Made by a program: the position numbers and the translations under genes
Shown here: positions 1 to 7,803 of the stretch, one piece after another
Layout: every line of letters starts with the position of its first letter
Position numbering within the stretch: the first letter of the stretch is position 1
DNA from: Actinorhabdospora filicis
GTDB lineage: Bacteria > Actinomycetota > Actinomycetes > Mycobacteriales > Micromonosporaceae
DNA: 64,000 nt
Assembly: GCF_030269765.1 (NCBI RefSeq)
Contig: NZ_BSTX01000002.1
Span: forward strand, 839,379-903,378
Direction: 5' to 3'
The notes under the pieces: model-generated
What the model saw: only the letters and a program-made list of their open reading frames with translations
Databases searched by the model: none
What the model was told of the DNA's origin: nothing

Positions 1-8
1 GACCGAGC

Positions 9-1289
9 ATGCCGAGCGCGACGGTGCACGGATTCGACGACGTCTGGACGTCGGAGGATCCCACGCGCCTGGCCGCGACCGTCTCGCCCTTCCGTGTACA
101 GGGCGCGGGCAGCCTCCAGCTGGCCCTGCGCTCGGGCGCCACCGGCGTCCGCGCCCTCTACACCCCACCCGGCCCCCTCGACCTGCGGCCCTACAAGGAA
201 CTGCGGCTGTGGACCTGGGCGACCAGAGGCGGCGACGGGACCGCCAACCGGCCCTTCGCCCTCGAACTCGGCTACACCGACGCCGGTGACCTCCCCGGCG
301 AGGAGCACCGCTGGTACATCCCCGTCAACCGCGCCCGCGTCTGGGAACAGCACGCCTTCGGCATCGCCGCCGACCGCCGCGCCCAGGTCACCGGCATGTG
401 GCTGCGCGCCCTCACCGACACACCCGTCACCGTCCGCCTCGACGAACTCCTCGCCGTGGACGAACACCCGCTCACCGACCTGGAACACGGCCTGACCGCG
501 CTCCTGGGCGGACTCCCGCTGCCCGGCGTGACCGCGCTGGCCGTCCAGCCCGCCGCCTTCGCCGCCACCACCCTCGTCACCGCCCACAACACCCTCCTGC
601 GCGCCGGAAACGAGCTCGCCCTCTCCGACCGCGCCGCGCGGCACCGCGTCACCTCCGCCGTCCACGACCAGCCCGCCGGGACGACCACCCTGACCATCGC
701 GCCCGGCCTCGCCCAGGCCGCCGCCAGTGGCGTCACCATCAGCGTCGTCGCCCCCGTGGTCGCCGAAGAGGAGCCCCTCAGACCACCCGGCGCCACCCCC
801 GACCCCGCCATCCTGCTCACCCTCACCGACCAGCGTGAGGAACCCGAACGCGGCTGGAACGTCGCCCAGCGCGACAGCTTCCGCCCACGCGGTCCCATGA
901 CCGTGTGCTCCGTGCGCCCGCCCGCCCGGCCCGTCCTCGCCGAATACCAGATCCTGCCCGCCTCCGGCGACCGCGACCAGTCCCTCGCCCTGCGCGAGGC
1001 CATCCTCGCCCGCGTCGGCATCGACACCGGGCTCCGCGTCAACGGGACCGTCCTGCCCGTCCGCACCCTCCTCCCACCGCCCCTCGACCAGCGCGTCCGC
1101 GGCTTCCCCGCCCCCGTCTACCTCCACGTCGGAACCCGCGTGGAGACCGGCGAACGCGCCGAATACCCCTGGGTGCGCTCCGGGAGCGTCCTGTCCGGGC
1201 CCCTCCTCGGGCCCTTCCCACCCGGCTCCGACGAGCCCCCGCCCCCGCCCGCCCCCGAAGACCAGGAGGGAATCGTGCTGCGGCTATGA
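9..1289 (+). CDS. Injection-system-associated protein of unknown function, possibly cap/terminator-like
   Basis: First visible protein of the tail-like cluster (426 aa from ATG at 9). The frame is open to the left window edge, so the true start may lie upstream. I do not recognise the family. Residues about 30-150 have the alternating beta pattern of a carbohydrate-binding-like sandwich (for example LRLWTW at 65-70). Residues about 190-250 hold a short TTL-rich beta segment that recurs in sheath 1. The C-terminal 120 residues are again beta-rich and end in a Pro/Glu tail. Position ahead of the sheaths and the beta-rich C-terminus could fit a tail terminator/cap (Pvc16 type), but I see no decisive motif. 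Its stop overlaps the next ATG (ATGA), indicating translational coupling. Confidence 0.6.
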   Translation: MPSATVHGFDDVWTSEDPTRLAATVSPFRVQGAGSLQLALRSGATGVRALYTPPGPLDLRPYKELRLWTWATRGGDGTANRPFALELGYTDAGDLPGEEHRWYIPVNRARVWEQHAFGIAADRRAQVTGMWLRALTDTPVTVRLDELLAVDEHPLTDLEHGLTALLGGLPLPGVTALAVQPAAFAATTLVTAHNTLLRAGNELALSDRAARHRVTSAVHDQPAGTTTLTIAPGLAQAAASGVTISVVAPVVAEEEPLRPPGATPDPAILLTLTDQREEPERGWNVAQRDSFRPRGPMTVCSVRPPARPVLAEYQILPASGDRDQSLALREAILARVGIDTGLRVNGTVLPVRTLLPPPLDQRVRGFPAPVYLHVGTRVETGERAEYPWVRSGSVLSGPLLGPFPPGSDEPPPPPAPEDQEGIVLRL

Positions 1290-2098
1290 CCAGCTACCGG
1301 ATCCCCGCCGGGGCCGAACTGTCCGTCCGCGTCGACGACGGGGTCTGGCAGACCGTGCGGCTACCCGCCGGAGAGACCACCGCCAAGGAACTCGCCGAGA
1401 TCCTGTCCGACCTCGACGGCGTGCGCGGCGAGGTCCGCGACGACGCGCTCGCCCTGGTCAGCGACGGCGTGGGGGAGACCGCGCTGCTGCGCGTCGCCGG
1501 GTCCGGCGCCGCCGCCCTCGGCCTCGCCCAGGACTCCTACGCCGAGGGCCTCGGGCCCGGATCGGCGCGACTCACCGGACACCACGAAGGACCCTTCTCG
1601 CTGCCGCGCGGGGCGTCCATGACCGTCCACGTCGACGGCCTCGCCCGCAAGGTCGCCTTCGGCGAGGCCACCGAACGCACCGCCGGGGAGGTCAGCGCCG
1701 CCATCAACGCCCGCCTGCGCCGCGTCGTCGCACGCCCCACCGCCGACGGGCGCGTCCAGCTCACCTCGCCCACCACCGGCGTCGGCTCGCGCCTGAGCGT
1801 CACCGCGCCCGCCGACGCCGCCCCCGACGCCGCCGCCGTCCTCGGCTTCACCGGCGACGCCGCACACGCCGAGCCCTACCGCACCCTCCCCGCCCGGATG
1901 GTCTGCCGGCCAGCCGCCGACACCGCCGTGGTGGAGAACCTCACCTCCGCGCCCATCGAGCTCCAGCTGCCCACCGGGCGCCTCATGCTGCCCGCCCGCG
2001 GCCGCCTCGTCCTGGCCCGCGACACGGCTGCCGACGCGCTGCTCCAGCGGCTCGCCGCGCAGGGAGCGGTCCGCATGTCGCCAGAAAGGAACACGTAG
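1286..2098 (+). CDS. Tail-associated protein made of two repeat modules
   Basis: A 270-aa protein of unknown function. It consists of two tandem copies of one module, about residues 8-88 and 102-190. Each has a strand pair ending in VDG or VDD, a TA-x-E-(V/L) helix leading to I(N/L), a DGR-V-L-T-S-type hairpin and a closing LG(F/L). The second copy opens with GPFSLPRG. The same module occurs twice in sheath 2 and twice in the large tail-I protein. It is therefore a shared building block of this particle, probably surface-exposed or bridging (inference). The start is set by the ATGA overlap with the preceding gene; the stop lies 2 nt before the sheath start. Confidence 0.7.
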   Translation: MTSYRIPAGAELSVRVDDGVWQTVRLPAGETTAKELAEILSDLDGVRGEVRDDALALVSDGVGETALLRVAGSGAAALGLAQDSYAEGLGPGSARLTGHHEGPFSLPRGASMTVHVDGLARKVAFGEATERTAGEVSAAINARLRRVVARPTADGRVQLTSPTTGVGSRLSVTAPADAAPDAAAVLGFTGDAAHAEPYRTLPARMVCRPAADTAVVENLTSAPIELQLPTGRLMLPARGRLVLARDTAADALLQRLAAQGAVRMSPERNT

Positions 2099-2100
2099 CG

Positions 2101-3918
2101 ATGCCCCTCCAGGTAGGCGTCAACGTCACCGAGGTCGACGGCCGGGCCGCACCCGCGCTGCGCTCGGCCCCCACCTCCGTGGCCGCCTTCGTCGGCCGCA
2201 CCCGCCGCGGCGTGCCGGACACCTCCGTCCGCGTCACCGGGCTCGACCAGTTCAACGACCGCTTCGGCGGGCACGTCCCACTGGGCTACCTCCCGCACGC
2301 CGTCACCGGGTTCTTCCTCAACGGCGGACGCGAGGCCCACATCGTCCGGGTCACCGGACCCGGCAGCGCCTCGGCGACCGTCGTCCTCAACGACCGGCAG
2401 AACACCCCCGCCGCGAGCCTGCGGCTCACCGCCGGATACCGCGGCGCCACCGACCCCGGAACATGGGCCCACGACCTGCGCGCCGACGTCCGCGACGACC
2501 CGCGCGCCACCACCACCGTGGCCACCGCCGCCGGAGCCGCCGCGACTACCCTCGTGCTGGCCTCCACCGCCGGGATCGCCAAGGGCAGCGTCCTGCGCGT
2601 GGTCTCCACCACCACCCTCTTCCGCGTGGTCACCGACCTCGACCCCGTCACCCGCACCGTCACGATCTCCACCGCCACCGGTGAGGCCGTCGCGGCCGGC
2701 GTGGCCGTCACCACCGCCGAGTTCCGGCTCATCCTGCGCCTCCAGAACCCCCTCACGTCCACCTTCGACGTCGTCGAAACCTGGACCAACCTCTCCACGC
2801 GGCCCGGACCCGACTACGCCCCCGACCGCGTCAACCACCCCCTCACCGGCTCCCGCTACGTGACCGCCGCGTCCCTGACCACCGGCTCCGCGCCCGGACT
2901 CGACGTCCCCGCCGTCACCAGCGGCGCCGCCCTCACCGGCGGAGCCGAGACCGCCGCCACCGCCGCCGGGCTCGCCGGAAGCGCCGCCCTCGGCACCGGA
3001 CTCCACGCCCTCGACACCGCCGCCGTCCAGCTCATCGCCGTCCCCGACGCGCACCTCCTGGACAACACCGGCCGCGCCATCGCCGTCCACGCCGCCCTCG
3101 ACTACGCGGCCGGACGCGGCGACGCCATGTACGTCGGCTCCGCCCCCGACCGCGGCGCACCCGTCGGCGTCGTCCCCCGCGCGCCCTCCGACTACACCGA
3201 GACCACCTCCCAGTACGCCGGCACCGTCAAGGGCTACTCCGCGCAGTTCCAGGCCGCCAAGGTCTACGGCGCCATGTACGCCCCCTGGATCCTGGTCTCC
3301 GACCCCGCCGGAACCGGGCCCTCACCCGTGCGGTTCGTGCCACCCGACGGGCACGTCATGGGCGTCTACGCCCGCACCGAACGCGAACGCGGCGTCCACA
3401 AGGCCCCCGCCGGAGACGCCGCCGACGTGCGCGGCGCGCTCGCCCTCTCGGCCGCCTTCAGCGGCGCCGAGCACGACGACCTGGTGCGCAGCGGCCGCGT
3501 CAACGGCGTGCGCTCGGTCGCCGGGCGCGCACCCGTCGTCGCCGCCTCCCGGACCCTGTCCACCGACAACCGGTGGCAGTACGTCAACGTGCGGCTGCTG
3601 TTCAACTTCGTCAAGGCCACCCTGCGCGACGGACTGCGCTTCGTGCGCCAGGAGCCGCACACCCAGGCCCTGCGCGACATGGTCCGGCACAACGTGATCA
3701 CCCCGTTCCTGCTGGGGCTGTGGCGGCAAGGGGCCTTCGGCTCCGACCCCGCCGAGAGCGTCTTCACCGTCAAATGCGACGCCGAGAACAACCCGCCACA
3801 GGACGTCGACCTGGGCCTGTTCCGCGTCGAGGTCTACTTCTACGCCGTCCGCCCCGCGGAGACCGTGCACATCATCGTCGGCCAGCAGCCGGGCGGCGGC
3901 TCGGCCGCCGAAGCCTAG
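2101..3918 (+). CDS. Contractile tail sheath protein 1
   Basis: A 605-aa sheath subunit that forms the contractile outer cylinder around the tube. The N-terminus has the sheath opening (VGVNVTEVDG, then AFVGRTRRG) and an FFLNGG block near residues 75-80. The C-terminal 120 residues carry the conserved sheath core (LFNFVK, QEPHTQALR, NVITPFLLGLWRQGA) that makes inter-subunit contacts in this family. Residues about 135-230 are an insertion containing a TTLVLAST beta module. The start ATG lies two bases after the preceding stop. A second sheath gene follows at once and is close in sequence over the C-terminus, so the particle probably has a mixed sheath, as in Afp/PVC systems. Confidence 0.93.
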   Translation: MPLQVGVNVTEVDGRAAPALRSAPTSVAAFVGRTRRGVPDTSVRVTGLDQFNDRFGGHVPLGYLPHAVTGFFLNGGREAHIVRVTGPGSASATVVLNDRQNTPAASLRLTAGYRGATDPGTWAHDLRADVRDDPRATTTVATAAGAAATTLVLASTAGIAKGSVLRVVSTTTLFRVVTDLDPVTRTVTISTATGEAVAAGVAVTTAEFRLILRLQNPLTSTFDVVETWTNLSTRPGPDYAPDRVNHPLTGSRYVTAASLTTGSAPGLDVPAVTSGAALTGGAETAATAAGLAGSAALGTGLHALDTAAVQLIAVPDAHLLDNTGRAIAVHAALDYAAGRGDAMYVGSAPDRGAPVGVVPRAPSDYTETTSQYAGTVKGYSAQFQAAKVYGAMYAPWILVSDPAGTGPSPVRFVPPDGHVMGVYARTERERGVHKAPAGDAADVRGALALSAAFSGAEHDDLVRSGRVNGVRSVAGRAPVVAASRTLSTDNRWQYVNVRLLFNFVKATLRDGLRFVRQEPHTQALRDMVRHNVITPFLLGLWRQGAFGSDPAESVFTVKCDAENNPPQDVDLGLFRVEVYFYAVRPAETVHIIVGQQPGGGSAAEA

Positions 3919-3927
3919 GAGCCAGAG

Positions 3928-6303
3928 ATGACCTTCAATCTCGGAGTCACCGTCATCGAGGTCGACGGGCGCTCGTCACCGGCCGTCGCCGCCGCGCCCA
4001 CCTCCACCGCCGGGCTGCTCGTGCGCAGCCTGCGCGGCGTGCCCGACCGCGCCGTACGGGTGCGCGGGCTCGCCGACTACACCGCCACCTTCGGCGGCTA
4101 CCACCCCAAGGCCTTCGGCACCCACGCCGTGCGCGGCTTCTTCGCCAACGGCGGCGCCGACGCGTTCATCGTCCGCGTCGTCGGCGCCGGGGCCAAGGCC
4201 TCCACCGCCACGGTCAACGACCGCGCGGGCAGCCCCGCGGCGACCCTGAAGATCCAGGCCGGATCGCGCGGCGCGCCCGACCCCGGCGCCTGGGGCAACG
4301 CCCTGACCGTCGCCGTCGAGGACCACCCCCTCGGCAGCGCCACCGTCCCCGCCCACGTCATCGGCAGCACCGCCGAGCCCTTCGCGCTCACCGACGGCAC
4401 CACCGCGACCTTCACCGTCACCACCAGGGGCGCCGACGCCGTCAGCACCGTCACCTTCCGGGCCGCCGACTTCGCCGTCATCGGCGCCGCCGCCGCCCAG
4501 GAGGTCGCAGCCGCCATCAACCGGCAGACCACCGCCGTGCGCGCCGCCGTCACCCCCGACGGGCACCTCGCCGTCGCGGCGGTCTCGACCGACGCGCGGG
4601 TGTGGAGCCGCCTCCAGGCGAGCGGACCGGCGAGCCTGGGCGTCACCGGCAACAGCGACGCCAACATCGCCGCCGGGCGCTCGGCGCTGGCGCTGTCCAG
4701 CGCCAGCGGGTTCCGGATCGGCTCGGCGGCCCGCGTCGCCACGCGCGGCCACGTCCTGGGCACCGCCGGGGTCGCGGCCACCGTCGCCGACGGGGCCGGG
4801 ATCACCGTCACCGCCGACGGCGGTACACCGGAGACGATCGTGTTCCACGACTCCGACTGGCTCAACCCGGCCGCGGTCACCGTCGCCGAGGTCGCCGCCG
4901 CCATCAACCGCCGCGCGGTGCGCTTCAGCGCCGAGATCACCCACAACAACCGGCTCGCGCTGCTGTCCAACGGGGACGGCGCCGGGTCCACCATCGTGGT
5001 CGCCGCGCCGTCGGCGCCCGCCACCGACGCCCGCACCGCCCTCGGTCTCAACACCGCCACCCCCGTGGCCGGTGCGGTTGCCTTCCGGACGCTCACCGCG
5101 GCCTCGGAGACCTACCGGCTCATCGGCTGGCCCACCACGCCGTCGTTCCCGGCGCTGCCCGCCGTGGCCGCGCGGGTGTCCACCGTGGAGTTCGACCTGG
5201 TCGTGCGCCGCGACGGCGCCGAGGTCGAGCGCCTGGGCCCGGTCAGCATGGTCGACGGCGCCGAGACCTTCGTGGAGGCCGTGGTCAACGACCCCCGCCG
5301 CGGCTCGGCCTACATCGTCGTCACCGACCTCGACAGCGCCTCCGGGACCGGCCTGGACGCCCCCGCCGCCGGGATCTACCCGCTGACCCTCGGCGACGAC
5401 GGCGCCGACCCCGCCGACACCGCCTACCTCGGCGACCCCGCACAGCGCACCGGGCTGGAAGCGTTCAACGAGCTGCCCGTGCAGCTCATCTCCTGCCCCG
5501 AGACGACCTCGGTCGGCGTGGCCGCCGGCGCGATCTCCTACTGCGAGCGGCGCGGCGACGCGATGTTCGTCGGCGCCGTCCCCTACGGCTTCGACCGCGA
5601 GGGCGCCAAGGCCTACGCCGCCGCCCTGCGCGGCCGCAAGGTCTACGGAGCCCTCTACGGACCGTGGATCCAGGTCATCAACCCCGACCCGGGCAGCGCG
5701 CCCACCGCCCCCACCATCTGGATCCCGCCCGTCGGGCAGATCCTGGGCGTCTACGCGCGCATCACCGACGCGCGCGGCGTGTGGAAGGCACCGGCCGGGG
5801 ACGAGGCGCGCATCAACGACGCCCTCGGCGTCGAGTACGACATGACCGACACCGACCACACGGATCTGGTGCGCGACGGCGGCGTCAACGGGATCCGCGC
5901 CCTGCCCGGCGCGGGCATCGTCGTCGACGCCTCGCGCACCCTCTCCACCGACACCCGCTGGCTGTTCGTGAACGTCCGGCGGCTGTTCAACTTCATCAAG
6001 TCGTCCCTGCGGGACGGGCTGACCTGGGTGGCGCAGGAACCGCACACCGAGGCCCTGCGCAACGCCGTCCGCCACAACGTCGTCACCCCGTTCCTGCTGG
6101 GGCTGTGGCGGCAGGGCGCCTTCGGCTCCGACCCCGCCGAGAGCGTCTTCACCGTCAAATGCGACTCCGACAACAACGCCCCCGCCGACGTCGCCAACGG
6201 GATCTTCACCCTTGAGGTCTACTTCTACCCCGCCAAACCCGCCGAGGCGATCCTCGTGGTCGTCGGCCAGCAGGACGGCGCGGCCGGCGCCTCCGACAGT
6301 TAG
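3928..6303 (+). CDS. Contractile tail sheath protein 2, enlarged
   Basis: A 791-aa second sheath subunit, about 190 residues longer than sheath 1. Start ATG follows GGAGCCAGAG. The N-terminus (LGVTVIEVDG, then FFANGG) and the C-terminus (LFNFIKSSLRDG, NVVTPFLLGLWRQGA, ESVFTVKCD) match sheath 1. The extra length comes mainly from residues about 148-380, which hold two copies of the module found in the preceding two-module gene and in the tail-I protein (for example EVAAAINRQ and EVAAAINRR). Those inserts should decorate the outside of the sheath, since the conserved core is kept at both ends. Which sheath forms the cap-proximal or baseplate-proximal ring cannot be told from sequence. Confidence 0.93.
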   Translation: MTFNLGVTVIEVDGRSSPAVAAAPTSTAGLLVRSLRGVPDRAVRVRGLADYTATFGGYHPKAFGTHAVRGFFANGGADAFIVRVVGAGAKASTATVNDRAGSPAATLKIQAGSRGAPDPGAWGNALTVAVEDHPLGSATVPAHVIGSTAEPFALTDGTTATFTVTTRGADAVSTVTFRAADFAVIGAAAAQEVAAAINRQTTAVRAAVTPDGHLAVAAVSTDARVWSRLQASGPASLGVTGNSDANIAAGRSALALSSASGFRIGSAARVATRGHVLGTAGVAATVADGAGITVTADGGTPETIVFHDSDWLNPAAVTVAEVAAAINRRAVRFSAEITHNNRLALLSNGDGAGSTIVVAAPSAPATDARTALGLNTATPVAGAVAFRTLTAASETYRLIGWPTTPSFPALPAVAARVSTVEFDLVVRRDGAEVERLGPVSMVDGAETFVEAVVNDPRRGSAYIVVTDLDSASGTGLDAPAAGIYPLTLGDDGADPADTAYLGDPAQRTGLEAFNELPVQLISCPETTSVGVAAGAISYCERRGDAMFVGAVPYGFDREGAKAYAAALRGRKVYGALYGPWIQVINPDPGSAPTAPTIWIPPVGQILGVYARITDARGVWKAPAGDEARINDALGVEYDMTDTDHTDLVRDGGVNGIRALPGAGIVVDASRTLSTDTRWLFVNVRRLFNFIKSSLRDGLTWVAQEPHTEALRNAVRHNVVTPFLLGLWRQGAFGSDPAESVFTVKCDSDNNAPADVANGIFTLEVYFYPAKPAEAILVVVGQQDGAAGASDS

Positions 6304-6318
6304 CCAAGGAGAATCGCA

Positions 6319-6780
6319 ATGGCTGAGCTGACTTTTCAAGAGTCCTACCGCACCCACGGGTTCATGGTCGAGATCGAGGGCACGCAGTGCCCGGTCACCA
6401 AGGTCACCGGCCTCAACGAGGGCATGACCGAGACCATCGAGCAGCCCGACGGCGGATCCCCGGTCGTCCACAAGATCGCCAGCGGGATCTACAAGTTCGA
6501 CACCCTCGTCATCGAGCGCAACGTCGACGGCAGCCGCTTCGACGGGTTCTTCAAGGACTGGTTCGGCGAGATGTTCCAGCTGAACGGCAACTCCCAGACC
6601 TCCTCGGTCCGCCGCAACGGCGCCGTCATCAAGATGGAGAACGGCCAGGAGGTCCTGCGCTTCGCGTTCTACGGCGCGTGGGTGAAGTCCTCGAAGTTCT
6701 CCGACCTGGAGGCCGGCTCGGCCGGGCTCTTCAAGCAGACCCTGGAACTGGAGCACGAGGGCCTGGAGCGTGTCTCGTGA
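6319..6780 (+). CDS. Tail tube protein (gp19/Hcp-like)
   Basis: A 153-aa inner tube subunit, the usual size of the phage T4 gp19 / Afp1 tube family. Recognisable features are the opening LTFQESYRTHGFMVEIEG, then CPVTKVTGLNEGM, the IASGIYKFDTLVIERNVDG strand and the C-terminal LE(L)EHEGLER. A good SD (AAGGAG) precedes ATG at 6319. Only one tube gene is visible, downstream of both sheaths. Its TGA overlaps the GTG of the next gene. Confidence 0.93.
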   Translation: MAELTFQESYRTHGFMVEIEGTQCPVTKVTGLNEGMTETIEQPDGGSPVVHKIASGIYKFDTLVIERNVDGSRFDGFFKDWFGEMFQLNGNSQTSSVRRNGAVIKMENGQEVLRFAFYGAWVKSSKFSDLEAGSAGLFKQTLELEHEGLERVS

Positions 6781-7583
6781 CGGTGACCGAGGTCGAGGCG
6801 CGCCCGCGCCGCCCCCGCGAGCACGAGGTCGAGCTGCCCGTCGGCTACCTCGACGCCGACGGGCGCCTGCACCGCACCGCCCGCCTGCGCAAGATGACCG
6901 GGCACGAGGAGGCCCTCCTCGGCGACCGCAAGCTGCGCTCCAACGGCGGCCGGCTGGTCACCGAACTGCTCTCCGGGTGCCTGCGCGGACTCGGGAAGCT
7001 GGAGCGCGTCGACCGCCGGATCATCGGCGAGCTGACCTCCGCCGACCGCAACTTCCTGCTCCTGGAACTGCGCAAGCTCACCTTCGGGACCGAGCTGGAG
7101 GCCAGCTACACCTGCCCGTCCTGCAAGGAGACCACCATGTCGGTGGAGGACCTGGAGTCCTTCCCCGTGCGCGTCAGCGACGACCCGGTCCCGCCCGAGA
7201 TCACCGTCCAGCTGGAGGACGGCTTCGAGGACCGCGGCAAGGACGCCTGGTACGACCTCCTGCGCTTCCGCCTCCCCGTCGGCACCGACGAGGAACGCGT
7301 CGCCCCCGTCGCCCGCGAGAACCCCGCCAAGGGCACCAACGCGCTGCTGGCCCGCTGCCTCGTCGCCGTCAGCGGCGACGGCGAGGAAATGCCCGCCGCC
7401 CGCCGCGAGGCCCTCGGCACCAAGATCCTGTCCGACCTGACCATGGGCGACCGCGCCCGCATCGAACGCGCCTTCCGCGAGGAGATGCCGGGCCTGGACC
7501 TCACCCGAGAGATCGACTGCCAGACCTGCGGGCGTCCCATGAAGACCTCGCTGGACCTGACCGGTTTTTTTACCCCGAGCTGA
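6777..7583 (+). CDS. gp26-like baseplate/tail-assembly protein (zero-frame product)
   Basis: A 268-aa protein of the T4 gp26-like baseplate family found in injection-system clusters. It starts at GTG 6777, overlapping the tube stop. Hallmarks are KMTGHEEALL near residue 40, two Cys pairs (TCPSC near 115 and CQTCGR near 250) that may bind a metal, and helical segments between them. The gene ends just after a run of seven T at 7565-7571, read in frame as GGT TTT TTT ACC CCG AGC TGA. A -1 shift there continues into a conserved downstream frame. The layout (tube, chaperone with -1 frameshift, tape measure) copies phage tail operons, so it may act as an assembly chaperone. Confidence 0.8.
   Translation: MTVTEVEARPRRPREHEVELPVGYLDADGRLHRTARLRKMTGHEEALLGDRKLRSNGGRLVTELLSGCLRGLGKLERVDRRIIGELTSADRNFLLLELRKLTFGTELEASYTCPSCKETTMSVEDLESFPVRVSDDPVPPEITVQLEDGFEDRGKDAWYDLLRFRLPVGTDEERVAPVARENPAKGTNALLARCLVAVSGDGEEMPAARREALGTKILSDLTMGDRARIERAFREEMPGLDLTREIDCQTCGRPMKTSLDLTGFFTPS
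7565..7571 (+). other. Candidate programmed -1 ribosomal frameshift site (T TTT TTT)
   Basis: Seven consecutive T in very GC-rich coding DNA form a canonical X XXY YYZ heptamer in phase with the upstream gene: codons TTT 7566-7568 and TTT 7569-7571, preceded by T7565. Slipping back one base gives TAC CCC GAG CTG and enters a 63-codon open frame that encodes a conserved small injection-system domain but has no ATG, GTG or TTG at its beginning. The zero frame stops 12 bases after the heptamer. Confidence 0.75.
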
Positions 7584-7762
7584 CCCCGGAGGAACGGCTG
7601 CGGCAGGAGGTGTTCGCCCTGGGCTACCACCTCCACTGGAGCCACTCCGAGGCGATGGGCCTGGAGGTCGGCGAGCGGCGCGCCTACGTCGCGCTGCTCG
7701 CGGAGGTCCTGGCCGAGCAGAGAGCCGAGATGGAACGCGCCCGCGCCCAGGCGCGGCACTGA
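7571..7762 (+). CDS. DUF6760-like domain, probably made by -1 frameshift
   Basis: A 63-codon coding segment (YPELTPEERL, then EVFALGYHLHWS and ERRAYVALL) resembling the small DUF6760-type proteins that sit between gp26-like and later genes in injection-system loci. In this frame I find no ATG/GTG/TTG near the domain start. The first GTG falls inside the conserved helix, and a CTG behind GGAGGA at 7588-7593 is the only alternative. Read through the T7 slippery site it becomes the C-terminal tail of a 328-aa fusion, equivalent in plan to the gpG-GT chaperone of lambdoid tails. Start here is the first base of the codon after slippage. Confidence 0.72.
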   Translation, partial: YPELTPEERLRQEVFALGYHLHWSHSEAMGLEVGERRAYVALLAEVLAEQRAEMERARAQARH

Positions 7763-7803
7763 CTCCTGCGCCCCCCCGATGACGTCGAGGCACCCGAAGG
7801 GAG

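Noticed and set aside
3573-6215. Long Arg/Pro-rich plus-strand frame overlapping both sheath genes
   Set aside because: Out-of-frame reading of the sheath genes caused by GC bias; no domain, and it would span two real genes.
7565-7583. Sequencing error or pseudogene at the T7 run
   Set aside because: Considered, but the zero-frame product is a complete family-like protein and the heptamer is exactly in slippage phase. A miscounted T remains the main technical alternative.
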